Shown: one piece after another, positions 37,543 through 51,714 of the stretch
How the letters are laid out: each line of letters begins with the position of its first letter
Position numbering within the stretch: the stretch's first letter is position 1
Notes under the pieces: model-generated
Told to the model about the DNA's origin: nothing
The model's database searches: none
What the model saw: the letters and a program-made list of their open reading frames with translations, nothing else
NCBI RefSeq assembly: GCF_002086515.1
Contig: NZ_MVHH01000003.1
Span: 62,001-126,000, forward strand
Origin: Mycolicibacter arupensis
GTDB lineage: Bacteria; Actinomycetota; Actinomycetes; Mycobacteriales; Mycobacteriaceae
Direction: 5' to 3'
DNA length: 64,000 nucleotides
Position numbers and translations under genes: made by a program

Positions 37543-38072
37543 CGTGTCACCCCCATCTCCTGCAGAGCCAGGCGTAGAGCCCGCACCGCGTAGTGCAGGC
37601 GTGATTTCACCGTTCCCTCCGCGATTCCCAGGTCGTGCGCGGTCTGTGCCGTGGTCCAGCCACGGTAGTAGGACCGTTCGATCACCGCGCGATGCTCCGG
37701 TGACAAGTTGGCCATGGCGTCGGCGATCAGCATCCGGTCCAGCGCGGTGTCCACCTCGTCGCGGGTGGGCTGCTCGGGCGCGGTTGTCTCGTCGAGCGAG
37801 GCGACGACGTTGCGGAACTTGGGACTGCGCCGTTCGTCGATGATCATGTTGCGCGCCACCGTGCACAGCCAGGCCCGCGGGGAGCGTTCGGTGTCGTCGA
37901 TCACTTCGGGGTGCTGCCAGGCACGCAGCAGCGTCTATTGAACCACGTCTTCGGCTCGGCTGGCGTCGCCGGTCAGGCGCATGGCGTAGCGCCACAGCAC
38001 GGCGGCGTGTTCGTCATACAGCGCTTTCATCAGCGCGGCTTCGTGGTCGGGCGGGATGCCGATACGAGGCAA
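37539..38072 (-). pseudogene. sigL: ECF sigma factor SigL, interrupted by an amber codon
   Basis: The frame reads from a TTG at 38072 (eight bases after an AGGAGG) through region 2 (ALYDEHAAVLWRYAMRLTGD, AEDVVQ) to a TAG at 37935-37937, codon 46. It then resumes in the same frame with TLLRAWQHPEV, the rest of region 2 and an intact region 4 (YYRGWTTAQTAHDL, GTVKSRLHYAVRALR). Total length with read-through is 177 residues, the length I recall for SigL. The affected codon is Glu in the M. tuberculosis sequence (VVQETLLRAW), so one G-to-T change (GAG to TAG) explains it. Everything else is intact, suggesting a very recent mutation or a sequencing error. A downstream ATG at 37904 could make a protein lacking most of region 2. 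Confidence 0.85.
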
Positions 38073-38146
38073 GCTGATCACCTCCTGCCTAGTGATACGA
38101 CGTAGGTGGGCGATGGGTTCATGCTCGTTCCGGATACCCCGACGGC

Positions 38147-39769
38147 TCAGTCGGGAATCCAGCTCCCGTGAAAGCCGTGCGGAACTCGCCGGGGCAGCTG
38201 CACCCGGGCGACCGGTTCGGCGTCGAACTCCGATGCGCTGATGATCACCAGTTCGCTGCTCTGGCGGACCGGACTGTAGACGTAGCTCAGATACCAGCCC
38301 GCCGATTCATCGGTGTGCCCCGGAGCCGGGGCGAACACCGCCTCATCGGGGGCGCCCGCTGTGCCGTTGACACCGAACCGGTACACCTGGGCGCTGTCAC
38401 GCGCCAGGTCGTAGCGGACCAGGCCCTCGGTGCCGACGGTGACGGCGTAGCGGGCCTCGGTGCCCACCCGCCGGTCATCGACGCGGGGAAACTCGATGTC
38501 ACGATCGTCGAGCTGAACCTCGCGCACCACCCCGGCTGCCAGATCGATGGTCCAGCGCCACAAAGCGGCGGTGGTCTCGAAATCGCTGTTGTCGCGCCAG
38601 ATCTCGGGGTAGCGGACCACCTGCATCACTATCGCGTCGCCCTGGGGTGAGGACACGTCGAACGCATTGGCGATGTGGAAGACGTAACACGGTTCGATGT
38701 CGAGCCAACGGATCGGCCCGAAGGGGTCATCGCGGCGCAGCACGCCCAGGCGGGCGCCGTAACCGTCATCCCAGCGGTAGGGCGGGTCACGGTCGACCGG
38801 CCCGGTCAGGGCCACCCGCGGGTTGAACACCACGGGCAGGTCCAGGAAAACGACATGGTCTGCGGTCAGAGCGAATTCGTGCATCAGCGTCATCGCGGGG
38901 AGGTCGATCGGTCGCCGGATCGTCACGGTGCCGTCGGCGCCGGCACGGTAATAAGTGATCTGTGAGCGGGCGAAGTCGCCGTAGCCGAAGAAATGCAGCT
39001 CGCCCGTCTTGGGACACACCTTGGGGTGGGGGGCCATCGAGTCGACGAGCTTTCCTGCGAAGTCGTAGGTGCCCAGGGTGTCGAGTTCGTGACTGATCTC
39101 GTAGGGCAGGGAGGCATCCATCAACGCCAGGGTCTTGCCGGCGTGCTGGATCACATGGGTGTTGGCGGCGCTGGCGTGCAGGTTGCGGCTGCCATCGGGG
39201 TTGAGCAGCGGCAGCGGCTGATCGAAGCTCTCGGTGCGCACCCAGCGGTTGCGGTACCAGGCCGCCCGGCCCTGGTGCAGCCGGACGCCGTGCACCATGC
39301 CGTCGCCGGTGCACCAGTGCCCGCCCGCCGCGCGAGGGTTGGGCCCGTTGCGCAGGTACCAGCCGTTCAGCTCCGGCGGAATGCTGCCCTGAATCGGCAG
39401 GTCGAACGCGGTGAGCTCGTCGGCGACCGGCGCGTAGTTGCCGGGGCGAAACACCGAGAAGACGGTCTCCGGTGGCTGCAAGACCGCCACCGGGGCGCTG
39501 GGCGCCGACAGCTCCGCGCTGCCGCCGTGGACCTTCCGGGCGCCGCCGTGGAGTTCGGGGGCGACGGTCGCGCGGGGTAGCTCGACCGGGAAGTCGCTGC
39601 GATCCAGTAGTGACAGCGCCACCACTGTCTCGGACAACTCGGCGACGGCGTCTTGGCACAGCCCGCAGTGGTCCAGGTGGGTCTCGAACTCGAGGTGCTC
39701 CGATGCCGACAGGGATCCCAGCACGTAGGCGGCGTCCCATGTGGCGTACTCGCGGTGCGAGGTCGTCAT
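38147..39769 (-). CDS. Anti-sigma zinc-finger domain fused to a carotenoid cleavage oxygenase
   Basis: A 540-residue two-domain protein. Residues 1-50 are an anti-sigma ZAS domain with H31-x3-C35-x2-C38; its start YATWDAAYVLGSLSASE is nearly that of RslA. Residues about 100-540 are a full carotenoid cleavage oxygenase with all four iron-ligand His in their motifs: H248 (APHPK), H297 (MHEFA), H365 (CYVFHIANAF) and H534 (GFHGSW). There is no transmembrane helix. It should therefore be a soluble iron enzyme that also can bind a sigma factor. The ATG overlaps the sigma-4 gene's stop by four bases. Start and frame are continuous with no sign of an assembly join. Confidence 0.88.
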   Translation of the reverse strand: MTTSHREYATWDAAYVLGSLSASEHLEFETHLDHCGLCQDAVAELSETVVALSLLDRSDFPVELPRATVAPELHGGARKVHGGSAELSAPSAPVAVLQPPETVFSVFRPGNYAPVADELTAFDLPIQGSIPPELNGWYLRNGPNPRAAGGHWCTGDGMVHGVRLHQGRAAWYRNRWVRTESFDQPLPLLNPDGSRNLHASAANTHVIQHAGKTLALMDASLPYEISHELDTLGTYDFAGKLVDSMAPHPKVCPKTGELHFFGYGDFARSQITYYRAGADGTVTIRRPIDLPAMTLMHEFALTADHVVFLDLPVVFNPRVALTGPVDRDPPYRWDDGYGARLGVLRRDDPFGPIRWLDIEPCYVFHIANAFDVSSPQGDAIVMQVVRYPEIWRDNSDFETTAALWRWTIDLAAGVVREVQLDDRDIEFPRVDDRRVGTEARYAVTVGTEGLVRYDLARDSAQVYRFGVNGTAGAPDEAVFAPAPGHTDESAGWYLSYVYSPVRQSSELVIISASEFDAEPVARVQLPRRVPHGFHGSWIPD

Positions 39770-40032
39770 GGCAGTGTTCTCACCGATTGCAGGCCCTGTT
39801 GCAGGGCCCGCAGCGCGTAGTGCAGTTGTGTTTTCACGCTGACTTCCGCCATTTCCAGATCGGCTGCGATCTGCTGGGTGCTCCAGCCGTCGTAGTAGGC
39901 ACGGCGTAGCAGGTCCCGCTGTTCAACGGGGAGCTGAGTCAGTGCGGCGGCCACGGCGGCCCGGCCGGGAGCCAGGTGACGGGGCGCGCCCGCCATCGTC
40001 TCGCGATCTGCCGCGGGCTTTCCACTGTCCAT
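39766..40032 (-). CDS. Sigma-70 region 4-only protein
   Basis: An 88-residue protein. Residues about 30-85 match ECF sigma region 4 with the helix-turn-helix (LPVEQRDLLRRAYYDGW, TQQIAADLEMAEVSVKTQL) and resemble the same part of SigL. Region 2, needed for core binding and -10 melting, is absent, and the 130 bp upstream do not encode it. The ATG at 40032 has a GGGGAGG ribosome-binding site upstream. It is coupled to the ZAS-oxygenase gene (ATGA). It may be a degenerate duplicate of sigL, or a DNA-binding partner for the ZAS fusion. Confidence 0.78.
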   Translation of the reverse strand: MDSGKPAADRETMAGAPRHLAPGRAAVAAALTQLPVEQRDLLRRAYYDGWSTQQIAADLEMAEVSVKTQLHYALRALQQGLQSVRTLP

Positions 40033-40160
40033 GCACCGGCCTCCCCGAGTGACACGCTGCGGCGGCCTGGCCGGTTCACTTCGGATCCCCCCGAAACCGG
40101 CCGTGGCCCGTTCGTTCAGTCTGGTCCGCGTGAGGCGGCAGCGGAAGGGAGTGCTGGTTT

Positions 40161-40934
40161 TTACGACGTACTGGTGACCAGCGTCAGGTCCCAGGCCTGC
40201 AGCCACGGCTTGATCAACTGGGCGACCGAGGACTCCTGCGGGCCGGTGCACACCGCCTCGGGATCTTTCCCGTCGGACACCACGCTTAAGATGCCGACCG
40301 CTTCGGCGGTGCCGTCGGGCCGCACGCGGTACGCCGGGCCACCGGCATCGCCGCAGGTACCGGCCGCGGTGAAGCGCACCGAGTCCCTCTCGCCGGCGAT
40401 CACCGTGCCGCACATCGGCTCACCGCTGCGCACCCCCAGATGGCAGAGCTCGTCGCCGATCTCGACGCTGTCGGCCACCCCGGTCACCGGGCGACCGTCG
40501 ACTTCGGCGGACAGTGGGAACTTCTCGTGGCGGTCCAGGACGACGAGCCCGATGTTGGAATCTCCCCAGCGGTCGCCGTCGTAGACGCTCTGGGTGAACC
40601 CGCCGACGGTGGGGTAGAGGGCGCCGTGGTGGATGGCCACCTCGCCAGACCCGCCCGGCTTGTTGCAATGCCCCGCGGACAACAGGCCCGGCTGCCCCGT
40701 GTTGGTGCGGACCAGAAATCCCGCGGTGCAGCTGGTGGATTCCGAGCGTCCGGTGCCGGACACATTGATGCCGACGCCGGGACCGATCGCCTGGGCCGGG
40801 GGTAGCGGGATCAACTGCCGGACCGGCTGTGCGCGGGTGGCCCAGAAGATGCCGGCCAGGACTGTGAGCGCGCCGACCACGATGGCCAGGCGCTTGAGCA
40901 GGGTCTTGGGTGGGAGTCGTCGAATGGCGTCCAC
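40161..40934 (-). CDS. Membrane-anchored trypsin-fold pseudoprotease
   Basis: A 257-residue paralogue of the protease at 25515-26309, colinear throughout, with an N-terminal membrane segment (about residues 16-33). The catalytic His is kept (His89 in SAGHCN), but Asp is Asn127 (GDSNIGL) and Ser is Ala197 (GTCGDAGGPAY). The Ser-to-Ala codon is GCC where the paralogue has TCC, and the Asn codon is AAC against GAC, so each is one base away. The Cys pattern is retained, so the fold is probably maintained. It is likely to act as a binding or regulatory protein outside the membrane. It lies upstream of the sigma/anti-sigma genes. GTG at 40934 is used as start. Confidence 0.82.
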   Translation of the reverse strand: MDAIRRLPPKTLLKRLAIVVGALTVLAGIFWATRAQPVRQLIPLPPAQAIGPGVGINVSGTGRSESTSCTAGFLVRTNTGQPGLLSAGHCNKPGGSGEVAIHHGALYPTVGGFTQSVYDGDRWGDSNIGLVVLDRHEKFPLSAEVDGRPVTGVADSVEIGDELCHLGVRSGEPMCGTVIAGERDSVRFTAAGTCGDAGGPAYRVRPDGTAEAVGILSVVSDGKDPEAVCTGPQESSVAQLIKPWLQAWDLTLVTSTS

Positions 40935-41165
40935 CCGAACAACGCTACCGACGTTTTTTTGCGGGTTTGCTGGCGAAGAGGTTACGTGGGGATGAACAGG
41001 GGCAGTGGGATACGTCACGGGGAGGTGATATTGAAAGGTCCCAAGGAGTTCTCCAACGTCTGACCCGCGACGTGGTACGTAAGTATGCTCAAGCGTGACC
41101 GTTCGGCGAACGATTGTCCGCACTGGTTGCAATGTCTCCACTTGGCGAGAAGGGGTTTTCCGACA
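40935..41165. other. Divergent intergenic region at the left edge of the defence island
   Basis: 231 bp between the start of the pseudoprotease and the first helicase gene. It contains a run of seven T (40964-40970) and must hold the promoter of the first island operon. No repeat, tRNA or integrase remnant marks the boundary. Confidence 0.4.
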
Positions 41166-44100
41166 ATGGCGTCGATGGATCCATCGGCTACGGGACCCGT
41201 CCCGTCATTCGGTTACCACCCAGATCCGGAACATCTCAGTATCGCCCTTGATCGCGGCGAGTTCGTGCGGGCGCTAGTACTCGACGGCCCGGTTCGTGCC
41301 CTTGCTTCGCATGTCAATGAGTGCCGGGTGCTCGGACAGTCCGAAGCGGAACTACCCGAAGGGCTGTACTGGTTTCAAGGACTCGATGGTGGAGCGCTGA
41401 TCCTTCAGGTGGCACTCGGTGGACCGCCGGGGGACGCGACGGTCGCACCGCTCGACCAACTCAGCGACGATCACCCGCTAATGGCGGCGTTCGCGTGGGC
41501 GGAGAAGTTTTGGCTCGACGGTCACGCAGTACCCACACCACGGTTTGAGCTCAACGAAGCCGCAGTGACCCACCCCGGCGACGTAGACGTCGTAATCCGC
41601 GACCGCGTGTATCTCGGCGGTAGGTCGGGGCAGTGGTCGTACACGGTGATCGTTGAGGGCCACCAGCAGAGCGTCATCGAATCCTCGCTCAAGCCCCGAC
41701 CGGAGCTCGACGATCCTCGAGCGTGGGTAACGCGAGAGCCGACGCCAGCGCGCCGTTTCGGTGCCACCTTGACGCGGGCGAAGTTGCAGAGCAAGTTCGC
41801 CAACACCCTGTTCTCGTTCCGCGCGACCCGCACCACCTTTCGTCCATACCAGTTCAAACCGGTCTTGAAGCTGCTGCAAACCGGTAAGGCCCGCATCCTG
41901 ATCGCCGATGAAGTAGGCCTCGGCAAGACCATCGAGGCAGGCCTGATCTGGACCGAGTTGGAGGCACGTCGGGAGGCCGATCGCGTGCTGATCGTGTGTC
42001 CCGCCGGCCTGGTCGGCAAGTGGAAAGAGGAGATGGACGACCGCTTCGAGTTCGACCTGGTTGAACTCGACACCGCCACCCTGCGGACGTTCTTGGAGAA
42101 GCACCGTCAGAACCGCCTGCCGCGCCGGCAGGCGTGTATCTGCAGCATTGAGCGCTTGAGGTCCTGGGAGGGCATGGATGAACTCGATGATCTGCCACCG
42201 GAATTCGACCTAGTCATCGTCGATGAGGCGCACTCCATGCGCAACCAGGACACCAAGAGCTATGCGCTGGGCACACGGCTCACCGACTGGGCGGACAATC
42301 TGGTTTTCCTCACCGCAACACCGATTAACCTACGTCAGGATGACCTGCTGAACCTGCTTGAGCTGCTCGCTCCCGGGGACTACGGCGACATCCGCGACCT
42401 GGAGCTACGTCTGGAACCCAACCGCATCATCAACGCTGTCGCGGCACGCCTGGTCGAGAAGGGTGTCAACGGCCGCGAACTGAGCACCCGGCTTGATGAG
42501 CTCAAGGTGACCGCGCTTGGCGCGCCGCTGATGCAACGCCCGGACTTCGCGCTTTTGAAAGAGGTCCTCGCCAAGGGTGACTTGGCGCCACGCGACATCG
42601 TGGAGGCCAAACGCTACCTGGCCGACCTCAACACACTCTCGACGGTGATCACCCGTACCAAAAAAGTTGAAGTCGACGACCGCAAGTCCAAACGGACCTT
42701 GGACCGACACGAAGTCGTCTGGACTCAGGCCGAAGCCGACTTTTACGACGAATACCTCCAGTGGTGTAGGAATCGGGCGAAAGCAATGGGACGGCCACTA
42801 CACTTCGCGATGCAGATGCCGCTGCGACTCGCCAGCGCGTGTCTGCCCATGGCACGGCGTGCCGTACTGGAGCCGAAGGCATTCGGTGACATCACCGATG
42901 CCGACTCCGATGCACCCGTGGTCCGACTCGAACCCCACGCCGGACTGATAGCGGCCGCGAAACGTCTACCCGCTGACGTCGACACCAAGTTCGATGACCT
43001 GTACGAGGTGCTGCGTACGCTGCATCAGCAGGGCCGGCGCGCGCTGGTGTTCACTCATTCGCGGCCGACTCTGGCTTATCTCAAGCAGCGCCTTGAGGCC
43101 GAGTTCCGGGTCGAGGTTATGCACGGCGGAGTGAATCGGGAGCAACGCCGCCGCATCATGGGAGAGTTCCGCGCCGGCGCACATGACTTCGTCCTCGCCA
43201 ACCGGGTTGCTAGCGAAGGTCTCGACTTCGAATTCTGCTCCGCTGTGGTCAACTACGACCTTCCGTGGAACCCGATGGAGATCGAACAGCGGATCGGCCG
43301 GATTGATCGAATCGGGCAAGTTGAAGAGGCCATGCTGGTGGTGAACTTCGTCAACGAGGCGACCATCGACGAACGTATCCTGTCTCGGCTGCTGGACCGA
43401 ATCGGGATCTTCGAATCGTCGATCGGGGCACTCGAGCCGATCATCGCCGCAAATGCGCCGCGGGCATTGGAGATTGGCTTCAACTTCTCATTGACACCCG
43501 AACAGCGCGAGCAGAAGATGCATGAGGTCGAGACGGCAATCGAGGAGCAACGCGCCGGATTGCAGGACGTCTCGGATGCCTCCAGCGCACTACTGGTCAG
43601 TAATGACGTCGATGTTGCCGGACTCGAAGACGATCTCATGCGTACTGGGCGCTATATCGGGCAGCTCGAGCTCGCCCAACTGCTCGACGACTGGGCGCGT
43701 GTCGACGGCGCGCCGGGAATCCGGTTCGACAAGGACCGGCGGACCGCTGAGCTGCACGGAAATCCGGTGATGGCCGGCCGTGTTGAGGAGCTCGCCAAAG
43801 CTGGCCAACGCAGCCGCTCCGAAACCAGTGGCATCACAGCACAACTGCGCAGTGAGATGCCCATTTCGCTGGTCCTCGATCAGGAGCTGGCTCGTACCGG
43901 TGGTGGCAAGTTGCTCACCGCGACTAGTCCGCTCGCAATGGCAGCGGCCGAGGTCCCAGGCCACCGTCAGGCGCGTTTCGCATCCTTGCGGATCCCGGCG
44001 AAGGCCGAAGATGTCGTACCGGGTGTTTACGTTGTGGTCATGGCCAAGGCTGTCTCAGCGTCGCGCGGTGGGGATGAAATCTGGGGCGCTGCGGTGACTG

Positions 44101-44543
44101 AGTCCGGACTTGACGCCGGCGACGGGCCGGCGAACGCCCTACTGGCAGCCCTCGCCGAGGGCGACCTTGAGGATGCTCCGTTGCGGTCCATCGATCGTCT
44201 GGAAAGGCTGGCGGATCGTGCACAGAACCAACTGCATGATCGTCACCAGAGCGAGCAAGCTAGGCGAGACCACCAGTTCGCGGCGCTGCAAGAGGCTCGA
44301 ACGATCACCTTGAAGGAACAGCACCAGCGCAAGGTCGCGACGATCGACAACCGCATCGCCACCGCGCGAGCACGTGGGCGGAGCGAGCGCGCTATCGCAT
44401 TGTTCGACAGTCAGCGGCGTCGCGCCGAGCAACGCTTCGCGGCGCTGTCCGCCGAGCTGCAGCGAGAGGTCCAACCCGAGATCCGACTCGAGCCGCTCGC
44501 GGCCTGTGTCATCGAAATAGCGGCGCGACGGAGGGATCAGTGA
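41166..44543 (+). CDS. SNF2/HepA-like SF2 helicase (DrmD-type candidate)
   Basis: A 1125-residue protein. An N-terminal unassigned domain (about 1-215) precedes the SF2 helicase: Walker A IADEVGLGKT (about 246-255), Walker B DEAH (353-356), SATP-equivalent LTATPIN, and helicase C with RALVFTHSR and the arginine-finger motif EQRIGRIDRIGQ (about 698). The C-terminal third is charged, with coiled-coil Glu/Gln/Arg-rich helices (about 1020-1110). The nearest known types are the large SNF2-like translocases of defence loci, such as DrmD of class 1 DISARM. The ATG at 41166 is chosen for spacing to a GAGAAGGGG; an upstream ATG at 41085 is possible. The stop overlaps the next gene by four bases. Confidence 0.85.
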   Translation: MASMDPSATGPVPSFGYHPDPEHLSIALDRGEFVRALVLDGPVRALASHVNECRVLGQSEAELPEGLYWFQGLDGGALILQVALGGPPGDATVAPLDQLSDDHPLMAAFAWAEKFWLDGHAVPTPRFELNEAAVTHPGDVDVVIRDRVYLGGRSGQWSYTVIVEGHQQSVIESSLKPRPELDDPRAWVTREPTPARRFGATLTRAKLQSKFANTLFSFRATRTTFRPYQFKPVLKLLQTGKARILIADEVGLGKTIEAGLIWTELEARREADRVLIVCPAGLVGKWKEEMDDRFEFDLVELDTATLRTFLEKHRQNRLPRRQACICSIERLRSWEGMDELDDLPPEFDLVIVDEAHSMRNQDTKSYALGTRLTDWADNLVFLTATPINLRQDDLLNLLELLAPGDYGDIRDLELRLEPNRIINAVAARLVEKGVNGRELSTRLDELKVTALGAPLMQRPDFALLKEVLAKGDLAPRDIVEAKRYLADLNTLSTVITRTKKVEVDDRKSKRTLDRHEVVWTQAEADFYDEYLQWCRNRAKAMGRPLHFAMQMPLRLASACLPMARRAVLEPKAFGDITDADSDAPVVRLEPHAGLIAAAKRLPADVDTKFDDLYEVLRTLHQQGRRALVFTHSRPTLAYLKQRLEAEFRVEVMHGGVNREQRRRIMGEFRAGAHDFVLANRVASEGLDFEFCSAVVNYDLPWNPMEIEQRIGRIDRIGQVEEAMLVVNFVNEATIDERILSRLLDRIGIFESSIGALEPIIAANAPRALEIGFNFSLTPEQREQKMHEVETAIEEQRAGLQDVSDASSALLVSNDVDVAGLEDDLMRTGRYIGQLELAQLLDDWARVDGAPGIRFDKDRRTAELHGNPVMAGRVEELAKAGQRSRSETSGITAQLRSEMPISLVLDQELARTGGGKLLTATSPLAMAAAEVPGHRQARFASLRIPAKAEDVVPGVYVVVMAKAVSASRGGDEIWGAAVTESGLDAGDGPANALLAALAEGDLEDAPLRSIDRLERLADRAQNQLHDRHQSEQARRDHQFAALQEARTITLKEQHQRKVATIDNRIATARARGRSERAIALFDSQRRRAEQRFAALSAELQREVQPEIRLEPLAACVIEIAARRRDQ

Positions 44544-46459
44544 GCACAACACGCAAAGACCTCGACCTCGAAGACGAACGGACGGCAGAGAAGCGGTACG
44601 CCAAGACTCTGCGGGAGAAGGCCAGTCAAGCCTCGGCGTATCAGGGACCGAGGAACAGTCTGTGGACTCGTACTGGGTTGCCTGCAGCGCGTGAGGTGCC
44701 GACCGGAGAACTCATCGGTCGAGTGGCACTCGTTGCTCCCCACGAATGGGTCGACGGCCGTTCCGATTTCTATATCGGCGAGAAACACGCCGAACTCGAC
44801 GGTATCGAAGTGTTCAGCTGGACTGCACCGATCGCCTGCACGTTCTACCGCGGCACCAGACATCACAAGCTTTGCGACGAGGTTGCTGTGGTCCGCACCA
44901 TGGTGCGACGCAACGGCCGGATCGTGGACTTCAGCGACGAGACTGTCCGCGCCGACGCGCCTGAGCGCCCATTCCGCAAGCGTGGGCTGGCGATCCCTAT
45001 CCCGCCGACTAAGCCCAAACGGCCGCAACCTGATGTGCCGAAGCCGTCAGACCCAGTCGCCGAAGGGCTCTCGGCAGCTGCGCGCCAGGGACACCATCAC
45101 TCCGATCACCCACCTGCCGGGATCCGTGCGGAAGAAGCGTTGCGGGCCCAGTTGCAGGCTCCGCGCACAAAACGACTGGATTCGGTTCTGGCCACACTGC
45201 AGCCGGACCAGTACGCGCTGGTGACGATGCCGGCGTGCGACAGCATGATTATCGAGGGAAAACCTGGCACTGGGAAGACGATCATTGCGTCGCACCGTGC
45301 CGCATACCTGGTCAACGAGGAAACTCCATCCGCGGACAGGTCTGCCGGCAACGTGCTGCTGATCGGGCCGACTGCGGGGTACTCCAAACACGTCCTCGGC
45401 GTCATCAACCGCTTAGCCAGCAACTCCGCACAGTTGCGGGTGCTCTCGTTGCCGGAGCTGTGGCAGCAAATTCTCGGGCTGAAGTACCCGGCGAAAGGCG
45501 AGATCTCGCCGACATCGCAGGACGCCGACTGGAAACTTGTGCGCTTGCTGCGGCGTGCCATCCGGCACATTCGAACGGCCAATGGCGGTGCCGCACTGTC
45601 AGCCGAGCAGGTCTACGAATACATGCGCGCCAACAGCGCAGTGGTCACGTCCGACCCGCAGTGGAGCACCTATTTGAGCGCTCTGCCCGAGTACCGGCAT
45701 GCGCGGACGCTTCAGGCCCATTCGCCGCTGCTCGCCTACATCCAGTGGGAGGTGAGTCCGCCGGCCGGCCTCGCTGGTATCACCCACATCATCATCGACG
45801 AAGCACAGGACGTAACTCCGCTCGGCTGGCTGCTGCTCGACGAGATCAACATCGAGGATCGCTGGACGGTGCTGGGAGATCTCAACCAGCGCCGGTCGGA
45901 CCACACTCCGGCGAATTGGCCTGAGATCCTGGACTTGATCGCGATCGAAGAAGACACGGCGATCTTCGAGTTGGCCATCGGATACCGTTCCACGCGGCCG
46001 ATTTTGGAGTTCGCCACCCGGCTGCTCCCCGCGAGTCAGCGCACGATCAATGCCTTCCAACAGCAGGGCCCGGACCCGGTTCTGACTAAGGTACGGCCGG
46101 CGGAGGTCGGCGACGCGGTCGCCGCGCAGGTGGAGCGGCTGCTGACTGCCTACCCACTGGGTACGGTCGCCGTGGTCGGCCCCGACACTGCCGCGGTGAG
46201 GAAGAGTCTTCGGGTGAGCGGGTGGGTCGGATCTATGCACGACTTGAGCCCGTGGGAGAAAGGCGGCCGGGAAGTCAACGTCCTTGACCCGGATTCGGCT
46301 CGCGGCATCGAGTTCGATGCGGTTGTCGTGGTGGAGCCGGCGGACTTCAAACAGAATCGCGGACATCAAGGGCCGCTGTACACCGCGCTGACGAGACCGA
46401 ACCGGGAGCTGGTGGTGGTGCATTCGAAGCTGTTGCCAGATGCTTTGCGGCGGCGGTGA
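44540..46459 (+). CDS. SF1 UvrD/HelD-like helicase or NTPase
   Basis: A 639-residue protein. The N-terminal 200 residues contain a helical start (LEDERTAEKRYAKTL) reminiscent of HelD and an unassigned beta-rich part (VALVAPHEWVDGRSDFYIG). The SF1 core has Walker A EGKPGTGKT (about 239-247), Walker B IIIDEAQDVT (about 418-427), motif IV GYRSTRP and a C-terminal YTALTRPNRELVVVH. It could unwind DNA or act on RNA polymerase as HelD does. It starts at a GTG overlapping the previous stop (GTGA), so it is made together with the SNF2 protein. This is not a standard DISARM component. Confidence 0.82.
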   Translation: MSTTRKDLDLEDERTAEKRYAKTLREKASQASAYQGPRNSLWTRTGLPAAREVPTGELIGRVALVAPHEWVDGRSDFYIGEKHAELDGIEVFSWTAPIACTFYRGTRHHKLCDEVAVVRTMVRRNGRIVDFSDETVRADAPERPFRKRGLAIPIPPTKPKRPQPDVPKPSDPVAEGLSAAARQGHHHSDHPPAGIRAEEALRAQLQAPRTKRLDSVLATLQPDQYALVTMPACDSMIIEGKPGTGKTIIASHRAAYLVNEETPSADRSAGNVLLIGPTAGYSKHVLGVINRLASNSAQLRVLSLPELWQQILGLKYPAKGEISPTSQDADWKLVRLLRRAIRHIRTANGGAALSAEQVYEYMRANSAVVTSDPQWSTYLSALPEYRHARTLQAHSPLLAYIQWEVSPPAGLAGITHIIIDEAQDVTPLGWLLLDEINIEDRWTVLGDLNQRRSDHTPANWPEILDLIAIEEDTAIFELAIGYRSTRPILEFATRLLPASQRTINAFQQQGPDPVLTKVRPAEVGDAVAAQVERLLTAYPLGTVAVVGPDTAAVRKSLRVSGWVGSMHDLSPWEKGGREVNVLDPDSARGIEFDAVVVVEPADFKQNRGHQGPLYTALTRPNRELVVVHSKLLPDALRRR

Positions 46460-46538
46460 AATACCACAACCGATGCCGTGCGGTTATATCGCCGGTTAAC
46501 GTTCATCATGTGGCGGCAGCGACTCCCGTGCTGTTGCC

Positions 46539-46571
46539 TGACCTTCGACATTTGATCGGCATATAACTGCA

Positions 46572-46574
<3 letters not shown>
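46539..46574 (+). promoter_or_regulatory. Candidate promoter for a leaderless second island operon
   Basis: A -10-like TATAAC (46562-46567) is preceded by CTGACC (46539-46544) at 17-bp spacing. Transcription would begin at about the ATG at 46572. No ribosome-binding sequence precedes that ATG. The 112-bp gap holding it is the only gap above 5 bp between the first helicase and the last + strand gene. Confidence 0.5.
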
Positions 46575-51710
<5,136 letters not shown>

Positions 51711-51714
51711 CGCA

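Noticed and set aside
37935..37937. Amber codon read as programmed read-through or pyrrolysine
   Set aside because: No supporting element downstream and no known use in mycobacteria; a simple nonsense mutation or sequence error is more economical.
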